Below are positions 7,866 to 17,038 of a stretch of 64,000 bases of DNA, piece by piece. Below the pieces are notes generated by a model, which did no database searches, had not been told where the DNA came from, and saw nothing but the letters and a program-made list of their open reading frames with translations. Both the position numbers and the translations under genes were made by a program. The DNA is taken from positions 214,860 through 278,859 of the forward strand of contig NZ_CAJXST010000004.1 in the NCBI RefSeq assembly GCF_913061305.1. The letters are read 5' to 3'. This DNA is from an uncultured Porticoccus sp. (GTDB lineage Bacteria > Pseudomonadota > Gammaproteobacteria > Pseudomonadales > Porticoccaceae). How positions within the stretch are numbered: the first letter of the stretch is position 1; each line of letters opens with the position of its first letter.

Positions 7866-10514
7866 ATGCAAGACGATATGGATCCCGTCGAAACCCGGGA
7901 GTGGCTCGAATCGCTGGATTCCGTATTGAAGTTTCAGGGCCCGGAGCGGGCAGCTTATCTGCTTCAGAAATTGCTGGATCGAGCTACCTCCACCGGGGTC
8001 GGCATGCCGCCAGCCATTGTCACCCCCTACAGAAATACGATCCCGGTTATACGTGAAAAACGTATGCCCGGCGACCTCTTCATGGAGCGCCGGATTCGCT
8101 CGATCATCCGCTGGAATGCACTGGCGATGGTGATGCGGGCCAACAAAGACCCCGACGAGGGTATTGGTGGTCATATTGCTTCCTTCGCCTCTTCGGCCAC
8201 GCTCTACGATATTGGCTTCAACTATTTTTTTCGGGGTAACCAGGGCGAAGAGCAGGGCGACCTGATCTATTTTCAGGGTCACAGTGCACCGGGAATTTAC
8301 GCCCGCTCTTATCTGGAGGGGCGTTTCGATGAAGATACCCTGGATAATTTTCGGCGAGAGGTGGATGGCAAGGGGCTCTCATCTTACCCCCATCCCTGGC
8401 TGATGCCTGATTATTGGCAATTTCCCACCGTTTCCATGGGGCTTGGTCCACTGCAGGCGATATACCAGGCACATGTGATGCGCTACATGTCGGCGCGTGG
8501 CATGTCTCCGCGAGGTAATCGAAAGGTGTGGGCATTCCTCGGCGATGGCGAGTGCGACGAGCCGGAAACCCTGGGTGCTATTTCCCTTGCCGGCAGGGAG
8601 CAGCTGGAAAATCTGACTTTTGTGGTGAACTGTAACTTGCAGCGTCTGGATGGGCCGGTGCGCGGTAATGGCAAGATCATTCAGGAGCTTGAAGGCGTCT
8701 TCCGCGGAGCGGGCTGGAACGTCATCAAGGTCGTCTGGGGTCGTCTCTGGGATCCATTGTTTGAGAAGGACCAGACGGGCTTGTTGCAGCAACGGATGGA
8801 CGAAACCTGTGATGGCGATTACCAGAACTACAAACACAACGGTGGCGCCTATACCCGGGAACATTTTTTTGGGGCTTATCCGGAGCTGAAGTCACTGGTT
8901 GAAGACCTCAGCGACCGGGACATCATGTATCTGAACCGCGGTGGGCACGATCCCTACAAGGTTTATGCCGCCTATGCCGAGGCGATGGCCCACAAAGGCC
9001 AGCCCACCGTGATTCTGGCAAAAACGGTGAAAGGTTACGGGATGGGTGTGGGCGAAGCGTCCAATGATACCCACTCCATCAAGAAGCTTGATCTGGAAGG
9101 GCTCAAACATTTCCGCGATCGTTTCGGAATCCCGATTGCGGATGACGACCTGGAAAAGGTGCCCTATTACCGGCCACCGGAAGACAGTCCTGAAATGATG
9201 TATATGAAGAAGCGACGCGAGTCGCTGGGGGGGGCGGTGCCCTCCCGGCGGGCAGATTTCGCATCACTTGAGATACCCGCACTGGAGGACTTCAACAAGT
9301 TGCTTGAGGGCAGCGGGGATCGCAAGATATCCACCACCATGGCCTTTGTGCGGCAGCTCGGCATGTTGGTCAAGGACAAAAAAATCGGTGAGCGGATTGT
9401 CCCCATTGTCCCCGATGAAGCGCGCACCTTCGGTATGGAAGGCATGTTCCGGCAGCTGGGCATCTACTCCTCCGCGGGCCAGAAGTATGTGCCCCAGGAT
9501 CGCGACCAGATCATGTACTACAAGGAGGACAAGCGCGGCCAGATTCTTGAAGAGGGGATAACCGAAGCCGGCGCATTTTCCGCATGGATTGCACTGGCGA
9601 CGGCCTACAGCAATTACGATTGCCCCATGATCCCCTTCTATGTGTTTTATTCCATGTTCGGCTTTCAGCGCATCGGCGACTTTGCCTGGGCTGCAGGCGA
9701 TATGCAGGCGCGGGGATTCCTGATCGGTGCGACCTCGGGGCGGACGACGTTGAATGGTGAGGGCCTGCAGCATCAGGACGGGCACAGCCACCTGCTGGCC
9801 AACACCGTGCCGAACTGTCGAACCTATGATCCGGCGTATGGCTATGAGCTGGTGGTGATTATTCAGGACGGCTTGCGGGCGATGTATCAGGACCGGGAAA
9901 ACTGCTTTTACTACATCACGACCATGAACGAAAATTATGAACAGCCCGCCATGCCAAAGGGGACTGAAGAGGGTATTATCAAAGGGATTTACCTGTTGGA
10001 AGAAGGAAAAAATACCAAGCTGAAGGTTCAGCTTATGGGCGCCGGGGCAATTCTGAATGAAGTCCGGGCGGCAGCGGTAATCCTCAGGGATAAATTCAAG
10101 GTGGCAGCGGATATCTGGAGCCTGACCAGCGTCAATCAGCTTGCCCGTGATGGGCAGGCGACTCAACGCTGGAATCGAATGCATCCCGAGAGCGAGTCGA
10201 AGGTGCCTTACATCACTGCGCAATTACAGGGCAGAAAAGGACCTGTTGTGGTGGCCACAGACTATGTCAAAACCTACACCGAACAGCTTCGCGCCTTTAT
10301 CCCTGCCAATTACCATGTGCTGGGTACGGATGGCTTCGGTCGCAGTGATAGCCGTGAAAAGCTACGCCATTTCTTCGAAGTTGATCGCTATTTCATTGCG
10401 GTGGCGGCGCTGGGTGCGCTGGCTGATGAAGGAAAAATAGAGAAATCCCTGGTTGCCAAGGCCATTAAAGAGTTTGGTCTTGATCCGGATAAAGCCAATC
10501 CACTGTGCTGTTGA
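7866..10514 (+). CDS. aceE: Pyruvate dehydrogenase E1 component, homodimeric type
   Basis: AceE decarboxylates pyruvate with thiamine diphosphate and passes the acetyl group to the lipoyl domains of E2. The 882 residues compare with 887 in E. coli. Visible features include the N-terminal segment QDDMDPVETREWLESL, which in the family contacts E2, the ThDP motif GDGECDEPET with the later NCNLQRLDG, and the active-site region QHQDGHSHLLA. AAGAAAGG is a well-placed ribosome binding site. aceF follows after 15 nt. There is no pdhR gene upstream, unlike E. coli. Confidence 0.98.
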   Translation: MQDDMDPVETREWLESLDSVLKFQGPERAAYLLQKLLDRATSTGVGMPPAIVTPYRNTIPVIREKRMPGDLFMERRIRSIIRWNALAMVMRANKDPDEGIGGHIASFASSATLYDIGFNYFFRGNQGEEQGDLIYFQGHSAPGIYARSYLEGRFDEDTLDNFRREVDGKGLSSYPHPWLMPDYWQFPTVSMGLGPLQAIYQAHVMRYMSARGMSPRGNRKVWAFLGDGECDEPETLGAISLAGREQLENLTFVVNCNLQRLDGPVRGNGKIIQELEGVFRGAGWNVIKVVWGRLWDPLFEKDQTGLLQQRMDETCDGDYQNYKHNGGAYTREHFFGAYPELKSLVEDLSDRDIMYLNRGGHDPYKVYAAYAEAMAHKGQPTVILAKTVKGYGMGVGEASNDTHSIKKLDLEGLKHFRDRFGIPIADDDLEKVPYYRPPEDSPEMMYMKKRRESLGGAVPSRRADFASLEIPALEDFNKLLEGSGDRKISTTMAFVRQLGMLVKDKKIGERIVPIVPDEARTFGMEGMFRQLGIYSSAGQKYVPQDRDQIMYYKEDKRGQILEEGITEAGAFSAWIALATAYSNYDCPMIPFYVFYSMFGFQRIGDFAWAAGDMQARGFLIGATSGRTTLNGEGLQHQDGHSHLLANTVPNCRTYDPAYGYELVVIIQDGLRAMYQDRENCFYYITTMNENYEQPAMPKGTEEGIIKGIYLLEEGKNTKLKVQLMGAGAILNEVRAAAVILRDKFKVAADIWSLTSVNQLARDGQATQRWNRMHPESESKVPYITAQLQGRKGPVVVATDYVKTYTEQLRAFIPANYHVLGTDGFGRSDSREKLRHFFEVDRYFIAVAALGALADEGKIEKSLVAKAIKEFGLDPDKANPLCC

Positions 10515-10529
10515 AAACGAGAATAAACT

Positions 10530-12299
10530 GTGACTTCTGAAACAATCCTGGTACCCGATCTCGGTGGCGCTGATACGGTCGATGTCATTGAGCTGTGTGT
10601 TGCGGTGGGTGATACCGTGGCACTGGAGCAATCCCTCATCGTATTGGAATCCGATAAAGCCACCATGGACGTGCCTAGTCCTCAAGCGGGTCAGGTCAAA
10701 AAGCTGTTGGTCAAGGAGGGGGACAAGGTCAGTGAAGGATCCCCCATCCTCGAAATTGAGAAATCAGCGGATGAAACGGATGCAGCGGAAGAGTCAGCTG
10801 CTTCTGACAAACTGGACGATGCTGCCCAGCCAGAAGAAAACAATGAGACCTCTGACGGTGTAGAAAAGGTCACTGAATCTGAAGCTGTAAACAAGTCTGG
10901 CAATCAGACCGAGTCCGCTGCGGCTAAAAGCCCGGCCGTTGAAGAAGATGTGCTGGTGCCAGACATCGGCGGTGCCGATGCGGTTGAAGTGATTGAAGTA
11001 ATGGCCGCATCAGGTGACCAACTGGCCGAAGGTGATGGCATCCTGGTGGTGGAAACGGATAAGGCTAGTATGGAATTGCCGGCACCCTTTGCCGGGGAGT
11101 TAATCCGGGTAACGGTCAAAGTGGGAGACAAGATTGCCACTGGAGACAAGATCGCCCGCATGAAAACCATGTCGGATTCAGATCAACCCGATACCACAGC
11201 AAAGCGTGATGAAAAGACAGGCGAGGACAGTGCATTCAGTCCTGCGGAAAAGGGCGAACCTGCTGGCAAAGCATCCTCTGAAACCGATATGTCTTCCGGT
11301 ACAAAACCGGACGTGGTAGAAGCACCTGTGACTGTGGAAGAGTCTGACGAACCGGATGTGGCGTCGAAAATAGGTGATGCCGCGTCAGCCGAGGTTTATG
11401 CCGGCCCCGCCTCACGGGCGCTGGCCCGAGAACTGGGTGTCGATTTGCGGAAGGTTTCCGGTTCCGGACCGCGCAATCGCATCCTCAAGGAAGATCTGCA
11501 CGAGTATGTCAAAAGTGCGGTGGCAAAGTCAGAAAATGCTGCTGCCACCGGCGCAACAGGCGCGGGAATTCCTCCCATACCCACGGTGGATTTCGCCAGG
11601 TTTGGCGAGATTGAGATGGTGCCGCTGCAAAAAATTCATAAGCTGACGGCTGCAAACATGCAGCGCAGTTGGCTTAACGTGCCCCACGTTACGCAATTTG
11701 ATGAGGCGGATATTACGGAACTTGAAGCTTTTCGCCATTCGCTCAAGGCAGAGGCCGAGAAAAAGAACTCCCGGCTTACCCTGCTGCCGTTTCTGCTCAA
11801 GGCCTGTGGCCATGCCCTGGCGGTCAATCCCTCGTTCAATCGCTCTCTCGCCCGTGATGGCGAACATTTTGTCGAGAAAAAATATATTCATATCGGTGTG
11901 GCGGTTGATACCCCCCGGGGGCTGGTCGTGCCGGTGATTCGAGATGTGGATCGCAAGGGGCTCTGGCAGTTGACCGATGAAGTCAATGAGATGGCAGTCA
12001 AGGCCCGCGAAGGCAAACTTTCGGCCGCTGAGATGCAGGGAGGCTGTTTCACGATTTCCAGTTTGGGAGCGATCGGTGGCAATGGTTTCACACCGATTGT
12101 GAATGCGCCTGAGGCGGCCATCCTCGGGGTTTCAAAATCCCAGATCAAACCGGTCTGGGATGGGGCGGAGTTCAAGCCAAAGCTGATGTTGCCGCTGAGT
12201 GTTTCCTACGATCACCGCATTGTGAATGGCGCCGATTGCGGCCGTTTCTTTACCTGTCTCGTTGATGTGATTGCCGATATGCGCCGGTTGCTGCTGTAA
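10530..12299 (+). CDS. aceF: Dihydrolipoamide acetyltransferase (E2 of pyruvate dehydrogenase)
   Basis: E2 core of the pyruvate dehydrogenase complex, 589 residues, with a GTG start. Domains in order: lipoyl 1 (about 3-76, lipoyl-lysine Lys43 in ESDKATMD), acidic linker, lipoyl 2 (about 139-212, Lys178 in ETDKASME), a long charged linker, peripheral-subunit binding domain (289-326, SRALARELGVDL) and catalytic domain (about 355-589). The active-site motif reads DHRIVNGAD, with His562 and Asn566. Asn rather than Asp at that place is also known in Azotobacter E2p, so activity is expected. No lpd (E3) gene follows; E3 must be encoded elsewhere. Confidence 0.97.
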   Translation: MTSETILVPDLGGADTVDVIELCVAVGDTVALEQSLIVLESDKATMDVPSPQAGQVKKLLVKEGDKVSEGSPILEIEKSADETDAAEESAASDKLDDAAQPEENNETSDGVEKVTESEAVNKSGNQTESAAAKSPAVEEDVLVPDIGGADAVEVIEVMAASGDQLAEGDGILVVETDKASMELPAPFAGELIRVTVKVGDKIATGDKIARMKTMSDSDQPDTTAKRDEKTGEDSAFSPAEKGEPAGKASSETDMSSGTKPDVVEAPVTVEESDEPDVASKIGDAASAEVYAGPASRALARELGVDLRKVSGSGPRNRILKEDLHEYVKSAVAKSENAAATGATGAGIPPIPTVDFARFGEIEMVPLQKIHKLTAANMQRSWLNVPHVTQFDEADITELEAFRHSLKAEAEKKNSRLTLLPFLLKACGHALAVNPSFNRSLARDGEHFVEKKYIHIGVAVDTPRGLVVPVIRDVDRKGLWQLTDEVNEMAVKAREGKLSAAEMQGGCFTISSLGAIGGNGFTPIVNAPEAAILGVSKSQIKPVWDGAEFKPKLMLPLSVSYDHRIVNGADCGRFFTCLVDVIADMRRLLL

Positions 12300-12455
12300 G
12301 CCTGTCGAGGCGTCACCAAAACGCTCTCTTTCCTCACCCGGGTTGAGCTCGGCAACGGTTTGGAACTGATCGCCCATACCGGGTTCTAAACTCTGAGTTA
12401 TGTGCCAATTACGGTGTGTCGTATTTGGCCCGTTCAAGCGACCAGAGAAACCGTT

Positions 12456-12911
12456 ATGGTAATTCGACGCTTTCACCTGATTTTCTGCAGTTCTGTCCTT
12501 GCTGTCTTCATGGCTCTGTTCCTGTCCCCGGCTGTCGCGGCCAAGGAGAACCTGTTGAGTGAATCGGATCAGCAGTCCGTGCAACAGGTGATTGATGGCC
12601 AGATCTCGGCTTTTAAAACCGATGACTACAGTACCGCCTACTCTTTTGCTGCGCCGAATGTCAGGCAGGCATTTCCGTCGGTCCAGATGTTTATCGAGAT
12701 GGTGCGGAGTCAATACATGCCGCTCTACCGGCCTGTATCCTATTTGTTTGGCAGAAATACTCTCTCGGAAGGCCTTGTTTACCAGGAGCTGATTGTCACT
12801 GACCTCCATCGCCAACTATGGCAGATTATTTATACCCTTCGGCAGCAGGACGATAAGACCTGGAAGGTAACCAATGTTGTGATGTATCCCTACGACGGGG
12901 TATCTGCCTAG
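12456..12911 (+). CDS. Secreted DUF4864-type protein
   Basis: A 151-residue protein of unknown function with an N-terminal signal peptide (about residues 1-29, ending LSPAVAA) and one small domain. The pattern of conserved positions (QQVIDGQISAFKTDD, YSFAAPNVRQAF, MVRSQYMPLYRP, then a C-terminal YTLRQQDDKTWKV) resembles DUF4864. I start at the ATG at 12456 (preceded by AGAGAA) because it gives a clean signal peptide; an in-frame ATG at 12402 would put 18 residues before it. The fold recalls small NTF2-like domains. It ends at a strong bidirectional terminator shared with the convergent helicase gene. Confidence 0.75.
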   Translation: MVIRRFHLIFCSSVLAVFMALFLSPAVAAKENLLSESDQQSVQQVIDGQISAFKTDDYSTAYSFAAPNVRQAFPSVQMFIEMVRSQYMPLYRPVSYLFGRNTLSEGLVYQELIVTDLHRQLWQIIYTLRQQDDKTWKVTNVVMYPYDGVSA

Positions 12912-13016
12912 TCCGGACAGCATAGTATGTTGCCTCTCGCTGGCGTATGCCGTCGCGCCGTCAGCGTCGTCGCTTGACTGATCCCGGCGTATAAACCGGG
13001 AGGTCTTTCCAGGCAC

Positions 13017-13050
13017 AAAAAAACCGGGCTTTTTAGCCCGGTTTTTTTTT
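13017..13050. terminator. Bidirectional terminator between the DUF4864 gene and the helicase gene
   Basis: CCGGGCT (13024-13030), loop TTTT and AGCCCGG (13035-13041) are flanked by seven A and nine T residues, so the stem can extend as A:T pairs on both sides. It serves two converging genes. Confidence 0.92.
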
Positions 13051-13076
13051 AGCCCGATTGTCCGGGGTGAAACAAC

Positions 13077-14891
13077 TTACTTTTTCGTCGGTCGCGGGCC
13101 GCTTCGTTTTTGGGCGGTTTCCGGTTTTCTGGCCCGTGGTTTGCCACCAGGCTTGGTTTTCAGTGACAGTTTTCCTTTCGAGGGCGCTGGCCTGTGACCG
13201 CTATCACCACCGAGTGGACTCAGTTTCATCGGTTGTTGGCAAACCCTGACCTTGTTCTTCAGGTGATTGAGCAGTTCAGGTGGCATACCCTCGGGCAGGT
13301 CAACTGTACTGTGGTCGTCATAGAGCTTGATCTGGCCGATATAGCGGCTTTCAATGTCGGCTTCGTTGGCGATGGCGCCGACGATATCACCGGGCGTAAC
13401 ACCGTGGCTCTTGCCCACCTCCATGCGGTATGTGGTCATCTCAAACTCACCGAATTCGTCGCGTTGCTTGCGTTTGTCGGCGGGTCTTTCCTTGCGTTTC
13501 TGGGCGCGGTCACGGGGTGCAGCATCAGGTCTTCTGTCCCGACCGATGGATTTTTCGTGACTGGCCACTTCAATTGACGCCAACTTTGGAAAGAGCGGAC
13601 GTTCCTGTTGCAGTTGCCATGCCATGGCTGCAGCAATATCAGACATGGACAGCTCGCGGTCGTGCGCCAGCCCTTCCAGCAACTCACGAAAACGGTCGAG
13701 ATCCTGGGTATCGAGATTGCGCAGAATCTGTTCCTGGAACTGTTGGACCCGCTGGGTGCTCACTTCTTCACCGGTGGGCAATTCCATTGACGTCACTTGC
13801 TGCCCCGTGGACTTCTCAATGGCGCGCAGCAGATGCCGTTCTTTGGGGGCAACAAACAGGATCGCACAGCCCTCGCGACCGGCGCGACCGGTACGGCCAA
13901 TACGGTGTACGTAGGATTCATTGTCGTAGGGAATATCGTAGTTGACCACGTGGCTGATGCGATCAACGTCCAGCCCCCGCGCTGCCACATCCGTGGCAAC
14001 GACGATATCGACATCACCTTTCTTCAGCCGATTGACGGTGCGCTCACGCAGGGCCTGACTCAAATCACCGTTCAGCGCCGCCGCAGAGAATCCTCTCGCT
14101 TCCAGTTTCTCAGCGAGTTCGACGGTGGTGGATTTGGTGCGCACAAAAATCAGCATGCCATCAAATTCTTCCACCTCCAGAATTCGGGTGAGGGCATCCA
14201 GTTTATGGCGACCCTGTACCATCAGGTAGCGTTGACTGATCCGCTCTACGGTACGGGTTTTGGCGGCGATACTGACTTCCCTGGCATCGCCGAGGTATTT
14301 CTTCACCACACGGCGAATAGCCGGGGGCATGGTGGCCGAAAACAGTGCGCGCTGACAGGTGGAAGGGGTTTCCGCCAGAATGGTTTCGACATCGTCAATA
14401 AAGCCCATGCGCAGCATTTCATCCGCTTCGTCCAGCACCAGTGCGCGGAGCTTGCTCAGATCCAGGCTGCGACGCCGTAAGTGATCCAGAATACGCCCTG
14501 GTGTACCGACAATCACCTGCACCCCGCGCTGCAATCCACGCAATTGTCCGCGCATGTCCTGGCCACCATAAATGGGCAACACGTGGAAGTTTTTCAGGTG
14601 GCGGGCGTATGTCTGGAAGGCCTCGGCAACCTGAATGGCCAGTTCCCGTGTAGGGGCCAGCACCAGTATCTGTGGTGCGGACTGGCTGCTATCCAGACGG
14701 CTCAGTAGTGGTAATGCAAAGGCTGCGGTTTTGCCGGTGCCGGTTTGTGCGATACCGAGCAGGTTGGCACCTTCCAGCAGTATCGGAATACTCTGGGCCT
14801 GAATGGGGGAAGGCTGTTCATAACCGAGTTCCTGAACAGCCTGGAGCACTGGTTTGGAGATGCCCAGTGATGCAAAATCGGGGGAAGACAT
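13077..14891 (-). CDS. deaD: DEAD-box ATP-dependent RNA helicase, DeaD/CsdA type
   Basis: A 604-residue helicase. The Q motif (PSPIQAQSIP) lies near residue 28, motif I AQTGTGKT at 49-56, PTRELA near 80, DEAD at 154-157, SAT near 186 and HRIGRTGRAGR near 330. After about residue 450 follow a basic linker and a DbpA-type RNA-binding domain (about 480-555), then a basic tail rich in Lys and Pro. This order is that of DeaD/CsdA, which assists ribosome assembly and mRNA turnover, especially in the cold. It stands alone, with a terminator at its 3' end. Confidence 0.93.
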   Translation of the reverse strand: MSSPDFASLGISKPVLQAVQELGYEQPSPIQAQSIPILLEGANLLGIAQTGTGKTAAFALPLLSRLDSSQSAPQILVLAPTRELAIQVAEAFQTYARHLKNFHVLPIYGGQDMRGQLRGLQRGVQVIVGTPGRILDHLRRRSLDLSKLRALVLDEADEMLRMGFIDDVETILAETPSTCQRALFSATMPPAIRRVVKKYLGDAREVSIAAKTRTVERISQRYLMVQGRHKLDALTRILEVEEFDGMLIFVRTKSTTVELAEKLEARGFSAAALNGDLSQALRERTVNRLKKGDVDIVVATDVAARGLDVDRISHVVNYDIPYDNESYVHRIGRTGRAGREGCAILFVAPKERHLLRAIEKSTGQQVTSMELPTGEEVSTQRVQQFQEQILRNLDTQDLDRFRELLEGLAHDRELSMSDIAAAMAWQLQQERPLFPKLASIEVASHEKSIGRDRRPDAAPRDRAQKRKERPADKRKQRDEFGEFEMTTYRMEVGKSHGVTPGDIVGAIANEADIESRYIGQIKLYDDHSTVDLPEGMPPELLNHLKNKVRVCQQPMKLSPLGGDSGHRPAPSKGKLSLKTKPGGKPRARKPETAQKRSGPRPTKK

Positions 14892-14996
14892 AAATACGCC
14901 TGTATGGCCGTAGGCCGGATGAAAATAGGGGCGTAAGTATACGCGTATCGCTATGAGGGATAAAGATTTTTCCCATCTCGGGCAGGTGGATATAAA

Positions 14997-15446
14997 CTAT
15001 TTCGGTCTCGCCTCCAGCAGCCTGTCCAGCACATTGGCAAACTGCTGGCGCTCGGTATGACCGAGGCTGCCGGGGCCACCTTTGACCTCGCCCGTATTGC
15101 GCAATTCTTCCATCAGGTTGCGCATGGCCAGCCGCTGGCGAATATTGGCCGGGGTAAAGTGTTCCCCTCTGGGGCCGATAACCTGCGCACCCTTGTCAAC
15201 AGCTTCCGCCGCCAGTGGAATATCCCCGGTGATCACAATATCGCCAGGCAGAACCTGTTGCGCGATATAGTTATCCGCCACATCAAATCCGCTTGCTACC
15301 TGCCGCGCCTTGATTAATGGTGAAGGGGGGACTTTCACCAGGTGGTTGGCAACCAATGTCAACGGAACCTGACAGCGTTGTGCTGCCCGAAACAGGATTT
15401 CCTTGATGGGGTTGGGGCAGGCATCGGCATCGACCCAGATATGCAT
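14997..15446 (-). CDS. YaiI/YqxD family protein (DUF188)
   Basis: A 149-residue cytoplasmic protein. The N-terminus [17 protein letters not shown] and the later [16 protein letters not shown] and GPRGEHFT are the conserved parts of the YaiI/YqxD family, which has a PIN-like fold but no settled function. A strong ribosome binding site (AGGAGAGG) precedes the ATG. It follows the carboxylate transporter gene by 21 nt and is probably co-transcribed with it. Confidence 0.88.
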   Translation of the reverse strand: MHIWVDADACPNPIKEILFRAAQRCQVPLTLVANHLVKVPPSPLIKARQVASGFDVADNYIAQQVLPGDIVITGDIPLAAEAVDKGAQVIGPRGEHFTPANIRQRLAMRNLMEELRNTGEVKGGPGSLGHTERQQFANVLDRLLEARPK

Positions 15447-15467
15447 TGGACCTCTCCTTGTTTTGGG

Positions 15468-16928
15468 TTAACCAATCAGGCCGGTTTTCAATGTCAGGTG
15501 CAGGGTCAGCGTAATGACCAGGGCGCCGCATAGATTGATCCAGAATCCGGCTTTGGCCATTTGTGGAATACGGATAATGTTGGCGCTGAACACAATGGCA
15601 TTCGGTGGCGTGGCCACTGGCAGCATAAAGGCAAAACTGGCGGCAATGGTGGCCGGAATAATGATGGCCAGTGGGTCGATGCCCAACCCAATAGCCATCG
15701 CCGCAAAGATGGGCACCAGTGTGGTAGTGGTGGCCGTATTACTGGTCAACTCGGTCAGGAAAATAACCAGCGTCACCACCAGCAGTGTCATCACTAGTGG
15801 CGGAAAGCCCTGCACTTCCGCCAGTTGCAGTGCCAGCAGTTCCCCGACCCCGGTGCTGCTGATAGCGCCCGCCAGTGCCAGGCCGCCACCAAATAGCAGT
15901 AACACGCCCCAGGGCACCCGCATTGCGGTATCCCAGTCCATCAAAAATTCACGTTCTTTCAGGTTTACCGGAATGGTGAATAGTAACAGGGTGGCGAGAA
16001 TGGCCACGCCGGTATCACTCAGTCCATTCAGCCATGGCAGTTTTGTCAGCAGTGGCCGGGCAACCCACCCCAGGGCTGTCAGCGAAAAAATAGTCAGGGT
16101 TAATTTTGCGCCAAGGGTCCATGGCTCGGTGGGTTCGTGGAGAAATTTACCGTCGATGGGTGTTTTACCCGGTGGGTATATGCAGTGGGTCAGCAGCCAC
16201 CAGGTGAGTGGTACAAAGATCACCACCAGCGGTAGGCCGATGCTGAGCCAGCGGGTAAAACTGATCTCGATACCGAGCTCACTCTGGATAAACGAGACGG
16301 TAAACATATTTGGCACTGTGCCGACAATGGTGCCTACGCCGCCTATGGATGCCGCATAGGCTACCCCCAAAAGCAGGCAGAGACTGAAGTTTTCACGGTT
16401 TGGCGCACTTTTGTCGAGCAGCTGGATAATGCTGAGCAGTATCGGCAACATCACCAGTACGGTGGCTGTGTTGGTGATCCACATGCTCATGGTGGCAGAG
16501 ATAAACATGAAACCGCCGACCAGGGTTGCCGGTTTGGTGCCCACCAGCCGCAATATCGTAAAGGCGAAGCGGCGGTGTAAATGCCACCGTTCCAATGCCA
16601 ATGCCAGGATAAATCCCCCCAGAAACAGGAAAATCATCGGGTGGGCATAGGCTTTGGCGGTGGCATTGATGTCACTGGCTCCGACCAAAGGCAGCAAGGC
16701 GAGTGGCAATAGTGCCGTCGCATAGATGGAAATGGCTTCCGTCAGCCACCAGACCGCCATCCAGGCGGCCAGGCCGGCAGTGGCCCTGCCCGCCGTGCCG
16801 AGCACAATCAGGTTGTCATTCAGGGAGAGAGTCTGGTCGGGGACCACCGTGAATACCAGTATGCCCAGCAGGGGGCCGGCAAGCAGAGCTAACAGGCGAA
16901 ACTGGCCGAGCCACAGCATCGGATTCAT
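15468..16928 (-). CDS. SLC13/DASS-family sodium:carboxylate symporter
   Basis: A 486-residue polytopic inner-membrane protein of the divalent anion:sodium symporter family. Two similar halves each carry an S-N-T motif: ITNTATVL near residue 150 and LTSNTATTTT near 400. The C-terminal signature SFAFMLPVATPPNAIVF is diagnostic. Such proteins import succinate, malate, fumarate, citrate or related anions; the exact substrate is not readable here. It lies 110 nt downstream of a ThDP enzyme gene on the same strand and 21 nt upstream of the YaiI-like gene, possibly one transcript. Confidence 0.9.
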   Translation of the reverse strand: MNPMLWLGQFRLLALLAGPLLGILVFTVVPDQTLSLNDNLIVLGTAGRATAGLAAWMAVWWLTEAISIYATALLPLALLPLVGASDINATAKAYAHPMIFLFLGGFILALALERWHLHRRFAFTILRLVGTKPATLVGGFMFISATMSMWITNTATVLVMLPILLSIIQLLDKSAPNRENFSLCLLLGVAYAASIGGVGTIVGTVPNMFTVSFIQSELGIEISFTRWLSIGLPLVVIFVPLTWWLLTHCIYPPGKTPIDGKFLHEPTEPWTLGAKLTLTIFSLTALGWVARPLLTKLPWLNGLSDTGVAILATLLLFTIPVNLKEREFLMDWDTAMRVPWGVLLLFGGGLALAGAISSTGVGELLALQLAEVQGFPPLVMTLLVVTLVIFLTELTSNTATTTTLVPIFAAMAIGLGIDPLAIIIPATIAASFAFMLPVATPPNAIVFSANIIRIPQMAKAGFWINLCGALVITLTLHLTLKTGLIG

Positions 16929-17038
16929 AGGCGGGTTCTTATCATTATTCGAAAATGGAGCCTAGCAGGCTTTGACGCACAGTTTAAGCACCCTGTCTTG
17001 CCGAGTATGGGTCCCCTCTGTTGTCCATCAGCTGCCCA

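Noticed and set aside
10530..12299. Loss of activity in AceF because the DHR-x-x-D motif has Asn
   Set aside because: Asn at this place is known in the active Azotobacter E2p, so it is ordinary variation.
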